From contig CAVQJI010000034.1 of assembly GCA_963712715.1 (NCBI GenBank), positions 62,001-126,000 of the forward strand: a stretch of DNA of 64,000 nt, written 5' to 3'. The position numbers and the translations under genes are program-made. Within the stretch, counting starts at the first letter, position 1, and every line of letters starts with the position of its first letter. Positions 18,210-25,967 of this stretch are shown here, one piece after another. Under the pieces are notes generated by a model. The model worked only from the letters and a program-made list of their open reading frames with translations, was not told the origin of the DNA and made no database searches. The stretch comes from JAFEDN01 sp963712715 (GTDB lineage: Bacteria > Pseudomonadota > Gammaproteobacteria > Coxiellales > Coxiellaceae).

Positions 18210-20897
18210 CTATGGATTTAAATTTGCCAAGACTGGGGTTGGTTTTGTCCGAATTTTTACCGAGGCTACGGATAATAAATTAGACGCATAAACATGCCAG
18301 TCCTTTCCCACCGCCATGGGTTCAGGAATTTGCTCAGAATCATTGGAACCCACTAATTTTAAAATTACCTCACCAGAATCCAGGTATTGTGGAATATAAG
18401 CCTGGCGTATATTAAGGTCATCTTTGAATTGCCTCATCCAGCTAGTACTGTTATCACCAAAAAATAGAATCACTGAATATCCTCGAACTGTACTTTTGGA
18501 AAACGTTCTATATCTTTCTAAATTGGCATCCCAAATCTGAAATGTGTGGTTTTTAATAGAAACCGTCTCGTTTTGTATACCCATTGTGGACGCAAAATTT
18601 TGGCGACGCGGATTGTTCGACACAGCTTTTAGAAATTCCCCTTTCAAATCATTATCTCCCATTAATAGTACCTTGACGAGATAATTTTCAGGCTTTCTGT
18701 CCGGAGCTTTATATCCGGTTACCAGCACAAGAGTCGGTAACATAGGAGCCTCATTTTCCGGGTGTGAATAGGTTGTAGTGGAGACACGACGGGTGCTCGA
18801 AGCCGGATCCGGAATTGGAGTAACAGAAAGAGGTTGTGAATTCGTTGTCACCTCAGACATAGTCATTACTGGCTTAACTGACTTAAAATCGAGAACAGGC
18901 GTTTTTTCTTTCTCACTATTTAAAGAGAATAGGGAGGCAATGGTTGAGCCAAGGCTGAATGGCTCTTCAGGAGTGAAAATTTCTTTATCAAATAAATTTT
19001 CATCTTCCCGTGTGACTTCAACGACAGGAAATATCACCTGTGGAGAAAAAATCAAATCCTGTTTAGGAATAAGAGCTCTAAAGTCACCGAAAACCCTCTC
19101 CAGAGTATTTAAAAATATTTGGCGGGTATTCGCTGGTTTTTGACTCAGTAATTCCATCATAGAAAAAGCACAACGGGCGAGAGCATCGACTTCTTTCCAA
19201 TAACATTCAGGCGCATGATCCTTTAAATTGACAATTTTTCTCGCATGAATGATGGTTTTTTTAAATTTTTGAAAACACTTTATTTCCTCTTTTGTTGATA
19301 TGAGTTTTCTTTGATTACGGGCTGCTTCGGCGAGACCGACAGAATCTCCAATTAAATTGTCAAGGAAAGAACGCACCCAATCCGGCTTTGACCAATTTGT
19401 TATTACTGTTCCGGATACTCCTTTAATGGAATCATTGTTGTCGAGTGATAAATCCGCATGATCAAGACCTACGTTTAACAGGAAAATGAGAGTCTTAAAA
19501 TCCTTATCATCCGCCGCCACCTGTAATGGAGACTGATATTTCAAATAGCGTCCTTTTTTAGAAGACCTAAAATCTACTTTATTTGCTTCTAATATCCTCA
19601 GAATGGACAGGGTAGCATTTAAACTATGGTCTTTCACTGACAGCGCTAAGGGAGTCATTCCTTCGTAAATCGGTCTATCAATCATAATCACATTAGGATT
19701 GAGATAGGTATCAATACTTTTTTCATCATCGTATTGAATGACAGTAATCAGACTCATTATAGTTTCCAAATAAGTGATAATTTCCTTATTGGGATTTTCT
19801 CTTGCATAGTCTAATGCAGTTAACCCTGCAATTCTTTTATTAATACTGGCGCCATTTTCAATTAAATTCATAACCAGCATCGGAGCGTCACTGGTTGTTT
19901 TTCTACAGGCTTGTATTAATGCAGTTTTTTCAAAGTGATGCCTAAATTCACGAGGAATATCATCAAGATCAAAAAAAATACCAAGTTCTAACGCCAGTTT
20001 AATACAGGTCGCGGCAACTTCCGCATCAGACTCTTTGGGCCAGAACTCACTTCGTACTCCGTCTCTCAAACTCGAACTGATATAAGTAGTTCTTAAATAG
20101 GCTTCTGCTAATAGATCTTTGTTATGACGCGTTGTTTGCCAGCTTTTATGATATTTTAGAGTGTAGTTTTCTCGATAAGTCTCTTCTAAATCAACCCATT
20201 CTTTTTTAACTAAATGAGGATGATGTTTTTTGAGATATTGATTGATGGCATTAGTAAAAGCATTTGCAAAAAAATGCATAATAAATAGCTCGACCGCTCT
20301 TTCTATATGAAATTCCAATGTATATTGCCTGTCGTAAAAATCTTCCTGCCCTGGGTCGATCTTGATGTTTTCGTAATAATAATTAGCATGTCTGGCAAAT
20401 TTCGCAATTTTGTGCTCCTTATATTGCATAGTGCTGCGGAATATAATAGAGAATTTTCCTGTAATCGGGTCATAGGTACAGGAAAAACCGAATTCAAACT
20501 GGCCTTTTTGAATGCAATTTTTAAGCTCTGATTGTCCTGTCAGCACGCAATGATTTTTAGAGTGTTCTTTGACTTCCTGGTGGACTATTCCCGTTAAAGC
20601 CCTGGTTTCAGGCATCACCCAATTTCCGTCTCCAACCAGGGTCTTCATTTCGGTTTTCTGTTCCGGAGTCGCAGACGTAGGCAGGGAAGGCTCGGCAAAC
20701 GTATGCCAGATGCTGGAATCGCCCTTTTTCTCAAGGGGGCAATAAATGGCATATCGCATTTTCCTTTTTTGTACGATTGCAATAGATAAATATTGAAGAG
20801 CTCTTTCCTGAAACTCGAAATTCTTGAAATCACTCTCTGAAAGGACGGGATAAGTTATCATAGGGCCGGCATCTATTTTATCATCTAGTCTACTCAT
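18210..20897 (-). CDS. Ankyrin-repeat protein with C-terminal degenerate Rab-like domain
   Basis: 895 aa. Residues 1-320 have no family I recognise. Residues about 325-480 contain ankyrin-type repeats (TALDYARENPNKEII, MTPLALSVKD, SPLQVAADDKD). Residues about 480-735 are helical then low-complexity. Residues 739-883 align by eye with a Rab/Ras GTPase: KVLLMGD, STMGIQNETVSI, FQIWD then ERYRTFSKSTVRG, VILFFGD, and LVGSND. The P-loop reads GDNDLKGE instead of GxxxxGKS/T, DxxG has lost its glycine, and NKxD reads SNDS, so nucleotide binding is unlikely. No signal peptide is seen. A secreted effector is a reasonable inference; a cytoplasmic scaffold cannot be excluded. Confidence 0.8.
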   Translation of the reverse strand: MSRLDDKIDAGPMITYPVLSESDFKNFEFQERALQYLSIAIVQKRKMRYAIYCPLEKKGDSSIWHTFAEPSLPTSATPEQKTEMKTLVGDGNWVMPETRALTGIVHQEVKEHSKNHCVLTGQSELKNCIQKGQFEFGFSCTYDPITGKFSIIFRSTMQYKEHKIAKFARHANYYYENIKIDPGQEDFYDRQYTLEFHIERAVELFIMHFFANAFTNAINQYLKKHHPHLVKKEWVDLEETYRENYTLKYHKSWQTTRHNKDLLAEAYLRTTYISSSLRDGVRSEFWPKESDAEVAATCIKLALELGIFFDLDDIPREFRHHFEKTALIQACRKTTSDAPMLVMNLIENGASINKRIAGLTALDYARENPNKEIITYLETIMSLITVIQYDDEKSIDTYLNPNVIMIDRPIYEGMTPLALSVKDHSLNATLSILRILEANKVDFRSSKKGRYLKYQSPLQVAADDKDFKTLIFLLNVGLDHADLSLDNNDSIKGVSGTVITNWSKPDWVRSFLDNLIGDSVGLAEAARNQRKLISTKEEIKCFQKFKKTIIHARKIVNLKDHAPECYWKEVDALARCAFSMMELLSQKPANTRQIFLNTLERVFGDFRALIPKQDLIFSPQVIFPVVEVTREDENLFDKEIFTPEEPFSLGSTIASLFSLNSEKEKTPVLDFKSVKPVMTMSEVTTNSQPLSVTPIPDPASSTRRVSTTTYSHPENEAPMLPTLVLVTGYKAPDRKPENYLVKVLLMGDNDLKGEFLKAVSNNPRRQNFASTMGIQNETVSIKNHTFQIWDANLERYRTFSKSTVRGYSVILFFGDNSTSWMRQFKDDLNIRQAYIPQYLDSGEVILKLVGSNDSEQIPEPMAVGKDWHVYASNLLSVASVKIRTKPTPVLANLNP

Positions 20898-21092
20898 TTT
20901 TCTTCTCTTTATTGGTTACAGATTGATCAATTTTTAATATTTCTATATGATATGAATAAATTATTAATATATTATTAAATAACCCGAGTTTTTTTATATT
21001 TTAATCATTTAACAAATTGCGGTGCGGTGTCAGACCCGGCGAAAAATTCAAATAATTGTTTTAAAACAATGTATTAAATAGAAAAGATTCGT

Positions 21093-21160
21093 TATGCCAG
21101 ACTCGATTGGTCTATAGTTAATCTACTCAAAAACTCCCTCGAATCGAGTCAGACATAACA
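21093..21160. repeat. Inverted repeat, 18-bp imperfect arms
   Basis: GTTATGCCAGACTCGATT at 21093-21110 pairs with AATCGAGTCAGACATAAC at 21143-21160, with three mismatches. Function unknown; it could end transcripts or be a mobile-element remnant. Confidence 0.6.
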
Positions 21161-21196
21161 ATTTTTAAAGAATAACGTCTTGAAATAAAATTTATA

Positions 21197-21264
21197 TTTA
21201 TAATTTATGTCGGAACTGACACCAATGTCGTGTTTATAATTTATGTCGGAACTGACACCAATGT
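21197..21264. repeat. Two direct repeats of 32 bp, period 36
   Basis: A 32-base unit containing TTTATGTCGGAACTGACACC occurs at 21197-21228 and again, identical, at 21233-21264. It sits just upstream of the guaB promoter. Two copies are too few and too close for a CRISPR array. Confidence 0.85.
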
Positions 21265-21278
21265 TCACCCTAAAATGC

Positions 21279-21306
21279 TGGACTTTTGGCCAGAAAGTAT
21301 TATAAT
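21279..21306 (+). promoter_or_regulatory. Candidate guaB promoter
   Basis: TGGACT and TATAAT separated by 16 bases, 27 bases upstream of the guaB ATG. The -10 box is perfect and the -35 box weak. The direct repeats end 14 bases before it and could bind a regulator; this is inference. Confidence 0.4.
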
Positions 21307-21332
21307 AATCGAATTTTGCGGGGTTATACTCT

Positions 21333-22799
21333 ATGGAAATCCTCGAAGAAGCCTTAACGTTTGATGATGTGCTGCTCGTGCCTAATTTTTCTTCGGTCTT
21401 GCCGAAAGATGTCTCCCTGACTACCCAACTGACCCGTGATATTACCCTCAATATCCCGTTATTATCTTCGGCGATGGATACCGTCACCGAAGCAAAATTG
21501 GCGGTTTCGATGGCCGAGGAGGGTGGTATGGGCATCATTCATAAAAATATGAGCCCGGAACAGCAGGCAGCGGAAGTCCGCAAGGTAAAACGTTACGAAG
21601 GGGGGATTGTCGCCAGTCCCATTACCGTCACACCCAATACCACGCTGGGCGAGCTGATCGCCTTGACCGAGGAATACCATATTTCCGGCATGCCGGTGGT
21701 CGAGGGTAAAAAACTGGTGGGGATCATTACCAGCCGCGACATTCGGTTTGAAACCGACCGTAGCCATCGGGTGTCAGAATTGATGACCCCCAAATCGCGA
21801 TTGATTACCGTTCCCGAAGGCTCCAGCCGCGAGGAAGTATTACAGGTTTTCCGCCAGCACCGCGTTGAAAAATTGTTAATCATCAATGACCAGTTCGAAT
21901 TGCGCGGCATGTATACCGTCAGAGATATACTACGCTCGCAAAAAACCCCTTTCGCCAGTAAAAACAGCGCCGGTCAGCTGCGAGTCGGTGCGGCGGTGGG
22001 GCCGGGTGCGCGGGCGGATGAACGCATCGCTGCCTTGGTCGCAGAGGGTGTGGACTTACTTGTGGTGGATACTGCTCATGGATTTTCGAAAGGCGTTATC
22101 GAGCAGGTCAAGTGGATCAAACAGCATTACCCGCAGACTCCCATTATGGCGGGGAACATCGCTAACGCCGACGCCGCGGAAGCTTTGGCGGCCGCGGGAG
22201 CGGATGCGGTTAAAGTCGGCATGGGCCCAGGTTCCATTTGCACCACCCGCGTGGTGGCCGGTATCGGCGTTCCGCAAATAACCGCGATTAACCGGGTAGC
22301 GGGCGCCGTAAAAAATAAGGGCGTGTCAGTCATCGCCGATGGCGGCATCCGTTTCTCAGGCGATATTTGCAAGGCGATCGCCGCCGGCGCCCATGCGGTG
22401 ATGATCGGCGGCCTATTCGCAGGCACCGAAGAAGCTCCCGGTGAAGTGGTTTTATTTCAGGGACGTTCCTATAAAGCTTACCGCGGCATGGGTTCGGTAG
22501 GAGCCATGTCGCAAAATCACGGCTCCAGTGACCGTTATTTTCAGGAGAATCAGACCGAAGTCGGGAAATATGTCCCGGAAGGCATCGAGGGGCGGGTGCC
22601 GTTTAAGGGCCCTTTAAAAGCCGTGGTCTATCAACTTATGGGCGGATTGCGTTCGAGTATGGGTTATACCGGCGTGACCACCATTGAAGAAATGCGTACT
22701 AAAACCCGGTTTATCCGCATCACCGCGGCGGGTGTGCGCGAAAGCCATGTGCACGACGTTATTATTACCAAAGAAGCTCCTAATTATTGGGTGGATTAG
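21333..22799 (+). CDS. guaB: IMP dehydrogenase
   Basis: Oxidises IMP to XMP, the first committed step to GMP. 488 aa, usual length. The barrel is interrupted at about residues 93-205 by two CBS domains (SPITVTPNTTLGEL, LMTPKSRLITVPEG). The catalytic cysteine loop GPGSICTTR is at about residue 300 and the mobile flap region GRGMGS-like YRGMGSVGAM is present. guaA begins 6 bp downstream, so guaBA form an operon as in most proteobacteria. Confidence 0.98.
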   Translation: MEILEEALTFDDVLLVPNFSSVLPKDVSLTTQLTRDITLNIPLLSSAMDTVTEAKLAVSMAEEGGMGIIHKNMSPEQQAAEVRKVKRYEGGIVASPITVTPNTTLGELIALTEEYHISGMPVVEGKKLVGIITSRDIRFETDRSHRVSELMTPKSRLITVPEGSSREEVLQVFRQHRVEKLLIINDQFELRGMYTVRDILRSQKTPFASKNSAGQLRVGAAVGPGARADERIAALVAEGVDLLVVDTAHGFSKGVIEQVKWIKQHYPQTPIMAGNIANADAAEALAAAGADAVKVGMGPGSICTTRVVAGIGVPQITAINRVAGAVKNKGVSVIADGGIRFSGDICKAIAAGAHAVMIGGLFAGTEEAPGEVVLFQGRSYKAYRGMGSVGAMSQNHGSSDRYFQENQTEVGKYVPEGIEGRVPFKGPLKAVVYQLMGGLRSSMGYTGVTTIEEMRTKTRFIRITAAGVRESHVHDVIITKEAPNYWVD

Positions 22800-22805
22800 A
22801 AAAAA

Positions 22806-24383
22806 ATGAAAACCGACATTCATCAGCATCGAATTTTAATTATTGATTTTGGTTCCCAATACAGCCAACTCATCGCACGGCGTGTGCGGGAGCTGGGAGT
22901 GTATTGCGAATTAATGTCCTGTGACAGTAGCGCCGAAGTTTTTCGCGCCTTTCAGCCTCACGGTGTCATTTTATCCGGCGGCCCTGAAACGTTAACTGTT
23001 GAGCAATCCCCGCGAATTCCCAAGGTTATTTTCGAACTGGGCATTCCGGTGTTGGGTATTTGCTACGGCATGCAGGCGATGGCGCTGCAACTGGGTGGTC
23101 AGGTTCACACGGCAAAAAAACGCGAATACGGTTATGCGCAGGTGCGCGTCGACGACGCCGGTGATTTGTTGACGAAAATGGAAGACCGCTTATCTCCGCA
23201 GGGCCAACCTTTGCTCGACGTCTGGATGAGTCACGGTGATTACGTGACCGTTCTGCCGGAAGGGTTTAAGGTGATCGCCAGCACTCAAAATTCTCCTTAT
23301 GCGGGAATAGCCGACATTCACCGGCATTTTTATGGATTACAGTTTCATCCCGAAGTGACTCATACCCCTCAGGGAAAGCGAATTCTCGCGCATTTTGTAC
23401 TGAATATTTGCGGCTGCAAGCCCGCCTGGAATGCCGGGAACATTATCACCGACAGTGTTGCGAAAATCCGGAAACTGGTTGGTAACGAACCGGTACTGGT
23501 TGGATTATCGGGCGGCGTTGATTCTGCGGTAACGGCGGCGCTGATTCATCAGGCCGTGAATGATCAACTCACCTGCGTATTTGTCGATACCGGTTTATTG
23601 CGTCTGCACGAAAATGATGAGGTGATGCGGCTATTCACCAGCCATCTGGGCGTTAAAGTGATTCGCGTGAATGCGCAGGAGCGGTTTCTAAAGGCTCTGA
23701 AAGGCGTTGAGGATCCCGAAAAAAAACGCAAAATTGTCGGGCAGGAATTTATTCGGGTTTTTGAAGAACAGGCGCAACAATTATCCGGCATTAAATGGTT
23801 AGGGCAGGGCACCATTTATCCCGATGTCATTGAATCCGCGAAAACCCAGTCCGGCAAAGCCCACGTGATTAAATCGCATCATAATGTCGGCGGATTACCG
23901 GAAGAAATGCACCTGAAGCTCATTGAGCCCCTGCGGGAATTATTCAAGGACGAGGTGCGGGAATTGGGAATGCAACTTGGCCTGCCGAAGGATCTGGTTT
24001 ATCGCCATCCCTTTCCAGGCCCTGGATTATCTATCCGCATTATCGGTGAAGTCAAAGCCGAATTCATTCAAACCCTGCAGGCCGCGGACGCCATCTTTAT
24101 CGAAGAATTGAAGCGCCATGCGCTTTACGAAGAAGTCAGCCAGGCTTTCGCGGTATTTTTGCCCGTTAAGTCGGTGGGCGTGAAAGGTGACGCCCGCAGT
24201 CACGAATATGTGATCGCCCTGCGCGCCGTGAATACAACTGATTTTATGACAGCGCACTGGAGCGAGTTGCCGAATAACTTTTTAGCCCTGGTGAGTCAAC
24301 GGATTATTAACGAGGTGCCTGCCGTTTCCCGGGTGGTTTACGATATTTCCAGTAAACCCCCCGCCACCATTGAGTGGGAATAG
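22806..24383 (+). CDS. guaA: GMP synthase (glutamine-hydrolysing)
   Basis: Aminates XMP to GMP. 525 aa with both halves intact: N-terminal glutamine amidotransferase with nucleophile in GICYGMQ and the His/Glu pair in QFHPEVTHT, then the ATP-pyrophosphatase domain with P-loop GLSGGVDSAV and the C-terminal dimerisation domain ending KPPATIEWE. guaB lies 6 bp upstream and tadA 12 bp downstream, so all three are probably cotranscribed. Confidence 0.98.
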   Translation: MKTDIHQHRILIIDFGSQYSQLIARRVRELGVYCELMSCDSSAEVFRAFQPHGVILSGGPETLTVEQSPRIPKVIFELGIPVLGICYGMQAMALQLGGQVHTAKKREYGYAQVRVDDAGDLLTKMEDRLSPQGQPLLDVWMSHGDYVTVLPEGFKVIASTQNSPYAGIADIHRHFYGLQFHPEVTHTPQGKRILAHFVLNICGCKPAWNAGNIITDSVAKIRKLVGNEPVLVGLSGGVDSAVTAALIHQAVNDQLTCVFVDTGLLRLHENDEVMRLFTSHLGVKVIRVNAQERFLKALKGVEDPEKKRKIVGQEFIRVFEEQAQQLSGIKWLGQGTIYPDVIESAKTQSGKAHVIKSHHNVGGLPEEMHLKLIEPLRELFKDEVRELGMQLGLPKDLVYRHPFPGPGLSIRIIGEVKAEFIQTLQAADAIFIEELKRHALYEEVSQAFAVFLPVKSVGVKGDARSHEYVIALRAVNTTDFMTAHWSELPNNFLALVSQRIINEVPAVSRVVYDISSKPPATIEWE

Positions 24384-24395
24384 AGGTTATCTGTA

Positions 24396-24884
24396 ATGTC
24401 CGTGCCTGAAGATCACTGGATTAACGCGGCCCTGCGATTGGCCCAATGTGCCGCTGAAGAGGGTGAAGTGCCGGTGGGCGCCCTGATTGTTTACAACGGT
24501 GAAATTATCGGCGAAGGCTGGAACCAGCCAATTGCCCGCTGTGATCCCAGCGCGCATGCGGAAATTTTAGCCCTGCGCCAGGCGGCCTCCCGGCTGGGCA
24601 ACTATCGTTTATCAGGCGCTTCGCTTTACGTTACCCTGGAACCCTGCGCGATGTGCATCGGCGCAATGATTCAGGCGCGCATCAAAAACCTGGTCTTCGG
24701 CGCCTCTGACGGCAAAGCCGGCGCTGTCCATAGCGTATTTCAACTTCTTGATTCCTCCCAATTAAATCACCGCATCGACTGGCGCGGCGGTATCCTCGCC
24801 GATGAATCCGCCACCCTGCTAAGAAATTTTTTCCGGCAACGCCGCCGGAAACAGGAAAAATTAATGTGTGGCGCGACGGAATAA
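24396..24884 (+). CDS. tadA: tRNA-specific adenosine deaminase
   Basis: Deaminates adenosine 34 to inosine in tRNA-Arg(ACG), an essential reaction. 162 aa. Zinc-site motifs HAEILALRQA and PCAMCIGAM are intact, with the proton-shuttle Glu in HAE. It follows guaA by 12 bp. The C-terminus is basic (RQRRRKQEK), common in TadA. A nested palindrome begins about 10 bases after its stop. Confidence 0.96.
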   Translation: MSVPEDHWINAALRLAQCAAEEGEVPVGALIVYNGEIIGEGWNQPIARCDPSAHAEILALRQAASRLGNYRLSGASLYVTLEPCAMCIGAMIQARIKNLVFGASDGKAGAVHSVFQLLDSSQLNHRIDWRGGILADESATLLRNFFRQRRRKQEKLMCGATE

Positions 24885-24893
24885 ACAAAGCAT

Positions 24894-25087
24894 CGTCGTC
24901 CGCGGCTCGTCCGCATAGGCGTCAGTTTAAGGATTTTTTTCCCAAAAAACGCCGTCATTGCGAGCGCCAGCGAAGCAATCCAGTACAGAATTTCTACAAA
25001 GCTCGTACTGGATTGCTTCGCTGGCGCTCGCAATGACGGCTAAAATTCCTTAAACTGACGCCTATGCGGACGAGCCGCGGGACGACG
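24894..25087. repeat. Palindromic repeat copy 2 (core 24953-25038) in a long inverted repeat
   Basis: The core is the same palindrome as at 3589. Outside it, 24901-24933 pairs perfectly over 33 bases with 25047-25079 (GCGGCTCGTCCGCATAGGCG and onward), and the pairing continues with one bulge to both ends. These arms do not occur at the other copies. The whole 194-bp unit fills the gap between tadA and the DUF2442 gene. No target duplication is clear. Confidence 0.9.
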
Positions 25088-25176
25088 CATCTAGTTCTCT
25101 TTATCGCGCGGCAGATAAAATCACACCCTTCTTGGAATCATCATCACCATGTATTATCATGGATTTGGAGTAGCTT

Positions 25177-25440
25177 ATGACTTTCAAAGTGATTGATGTA
25201 ATCGAGGTCAAGGTAGTCAAAGAATATAAGCTGGCTTTAAAATTTGAAGATGGCAGAGAAGGGGAAATTGATATTGATCAGATTATTGATTTCGATGGAA
25301 TTTTTTCCCCATTAAAAAATAAGGAATTTTTTGATCAGGTATACGTCAACCCGGATATTGGAACTATTTGCTGGCCGAATGGTGCGGATATTTCCCCGGT
25401 TTTTTTATATGAAAATATTATTAAAAGGAGGCTATTGTGA
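25177..25440 (+). CDS. DUF2442 domain protein
   Basis: 87 aa. The sequence VIEVKVVKEYKLALKFEDG and the GTICWPNGADISPVFLYE ending are typical of DUF2442, a small domain of unknown function often found beside DUF4160 in putative toxin-antitoxin pairs. No DUF4160 partner is visible here. TTTGGAG precedes the ATG. Its stop overlaps the GTG start of ppa (GTGA), so it is coupled to an enzyme gene instead. Confidence 0.75.
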   Translation: MTFKVIDVIEVKVVKEYKLALKFEDGREGEIDIDQIIDFDGIFSPLKNKEFFDQVYVNPDIGTICWPNGADISPVFLYENIIKRRLL

Positions 25441-25967
25441 ATTTGAAAGAATTGAGTCCGGGGAAGCATATTCCGGACGATTTTAATGTGATTATTGAAA
25501 TTCCCGCGCAGGCCGGGATGATAAAATATGAAATGGATAAAGACAGCGGACTGCTGGCGGTTGACCGCTTTATGCCGACGGCGATGTATTATCCGGCTAA
25601 TTACGGCTTTGTCCCCAATACCCTTTCGGGCGACGGCGATCCGGTCGATGTTCTGGTGATCACTCCCGCGCCGGTCCAGGCCGGTGTTTTAATCCGCGCG
25701 CGCGCCGTGGGAGTATTGAATATGGAAGACGAATCCGGAATGGATCGAAAGGTACTGGCCCTGCCCATTAAAAAAGCCTGTGTGCAATTGGCGCATATCG
25801 ACAAACTGGAAGATGTGCCGGAAATTTTGCGTAAAAGCATCGTTCATTTTTTTGAACAATATAAAGCGCTGGAGTCCGGAAAGTGGGTTAAAATTTCCGG
25901 CTGGGAAGGAGTGAAAGCCGCACAAAACGAAATAGAAGAGAGTATCCGGCGTTATAAAGATCAATGA
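25437..25967 (+). CDS. ppa: Inorganic pyrophosphatase, family I
   Basis: Hydrolyses pyrophosphate to phosphate, driving biosynthetic reactions. 176 aa, with the signature GDGDPVDVLVI carrying the metal-binding aspartates, and the ANYGFVPNTL stretch. GTG start overlapping the upstream stop, preceded by a strong AAAAGGAGG site. Its own stop overlaps the putA start (ATGA). So DUF2442, ppa and putA form a tightly coupled run. Confidence 0.96.
   Translation: MNLKELSPGKHIPDDFNVIIEIPAQAGMIKYEMDKDSGLLAVDRFMPTAMYYPANYGFVPNTLSGDGDPVDVLVITPAPVQAGVLIRARAVGVLNMEDESGMDRKVLALPIKKACVQLAHIDKLEDVPEILRKSIVHFFEQYKALESGKWVKISGWEGVKAAQNEIEESIRRYKDQ

Larger units (their letters stand above)
20898..21332. other. 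Intergenic region upstream of guaB with repeats and a promoter
   Basis: AT-rich near the ankyrin gene start, with no credible coding frame. It contains an inverted repeat (21093-21110 with 21143-21160, GTTATG..GACTCGATT type), two tandem copies of a 36-bp-period repeat, and a promoter-like pair before guaB. Motifs of the form TGTCNGANNNGACA recur several times (21027, 21149, 21208, 21244). Confidence 0.6.

Noticed and set aside
18249..18683. Active small GTPase
   Set aside because: The P-loop Lys-Ser/Thr, the DxxG glycine and NKxD are all absent, so I call only a Rab-like fold.
21197..21264. Possible CRISPR array
   Set aside because: Only two repeats with a 4-bp gap, no spacer-sized intervals and no cas genes in the window.
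23564..23815. Minus-strand frame inside guaA
   Set aside because: A shadow of guaA with no independent support.
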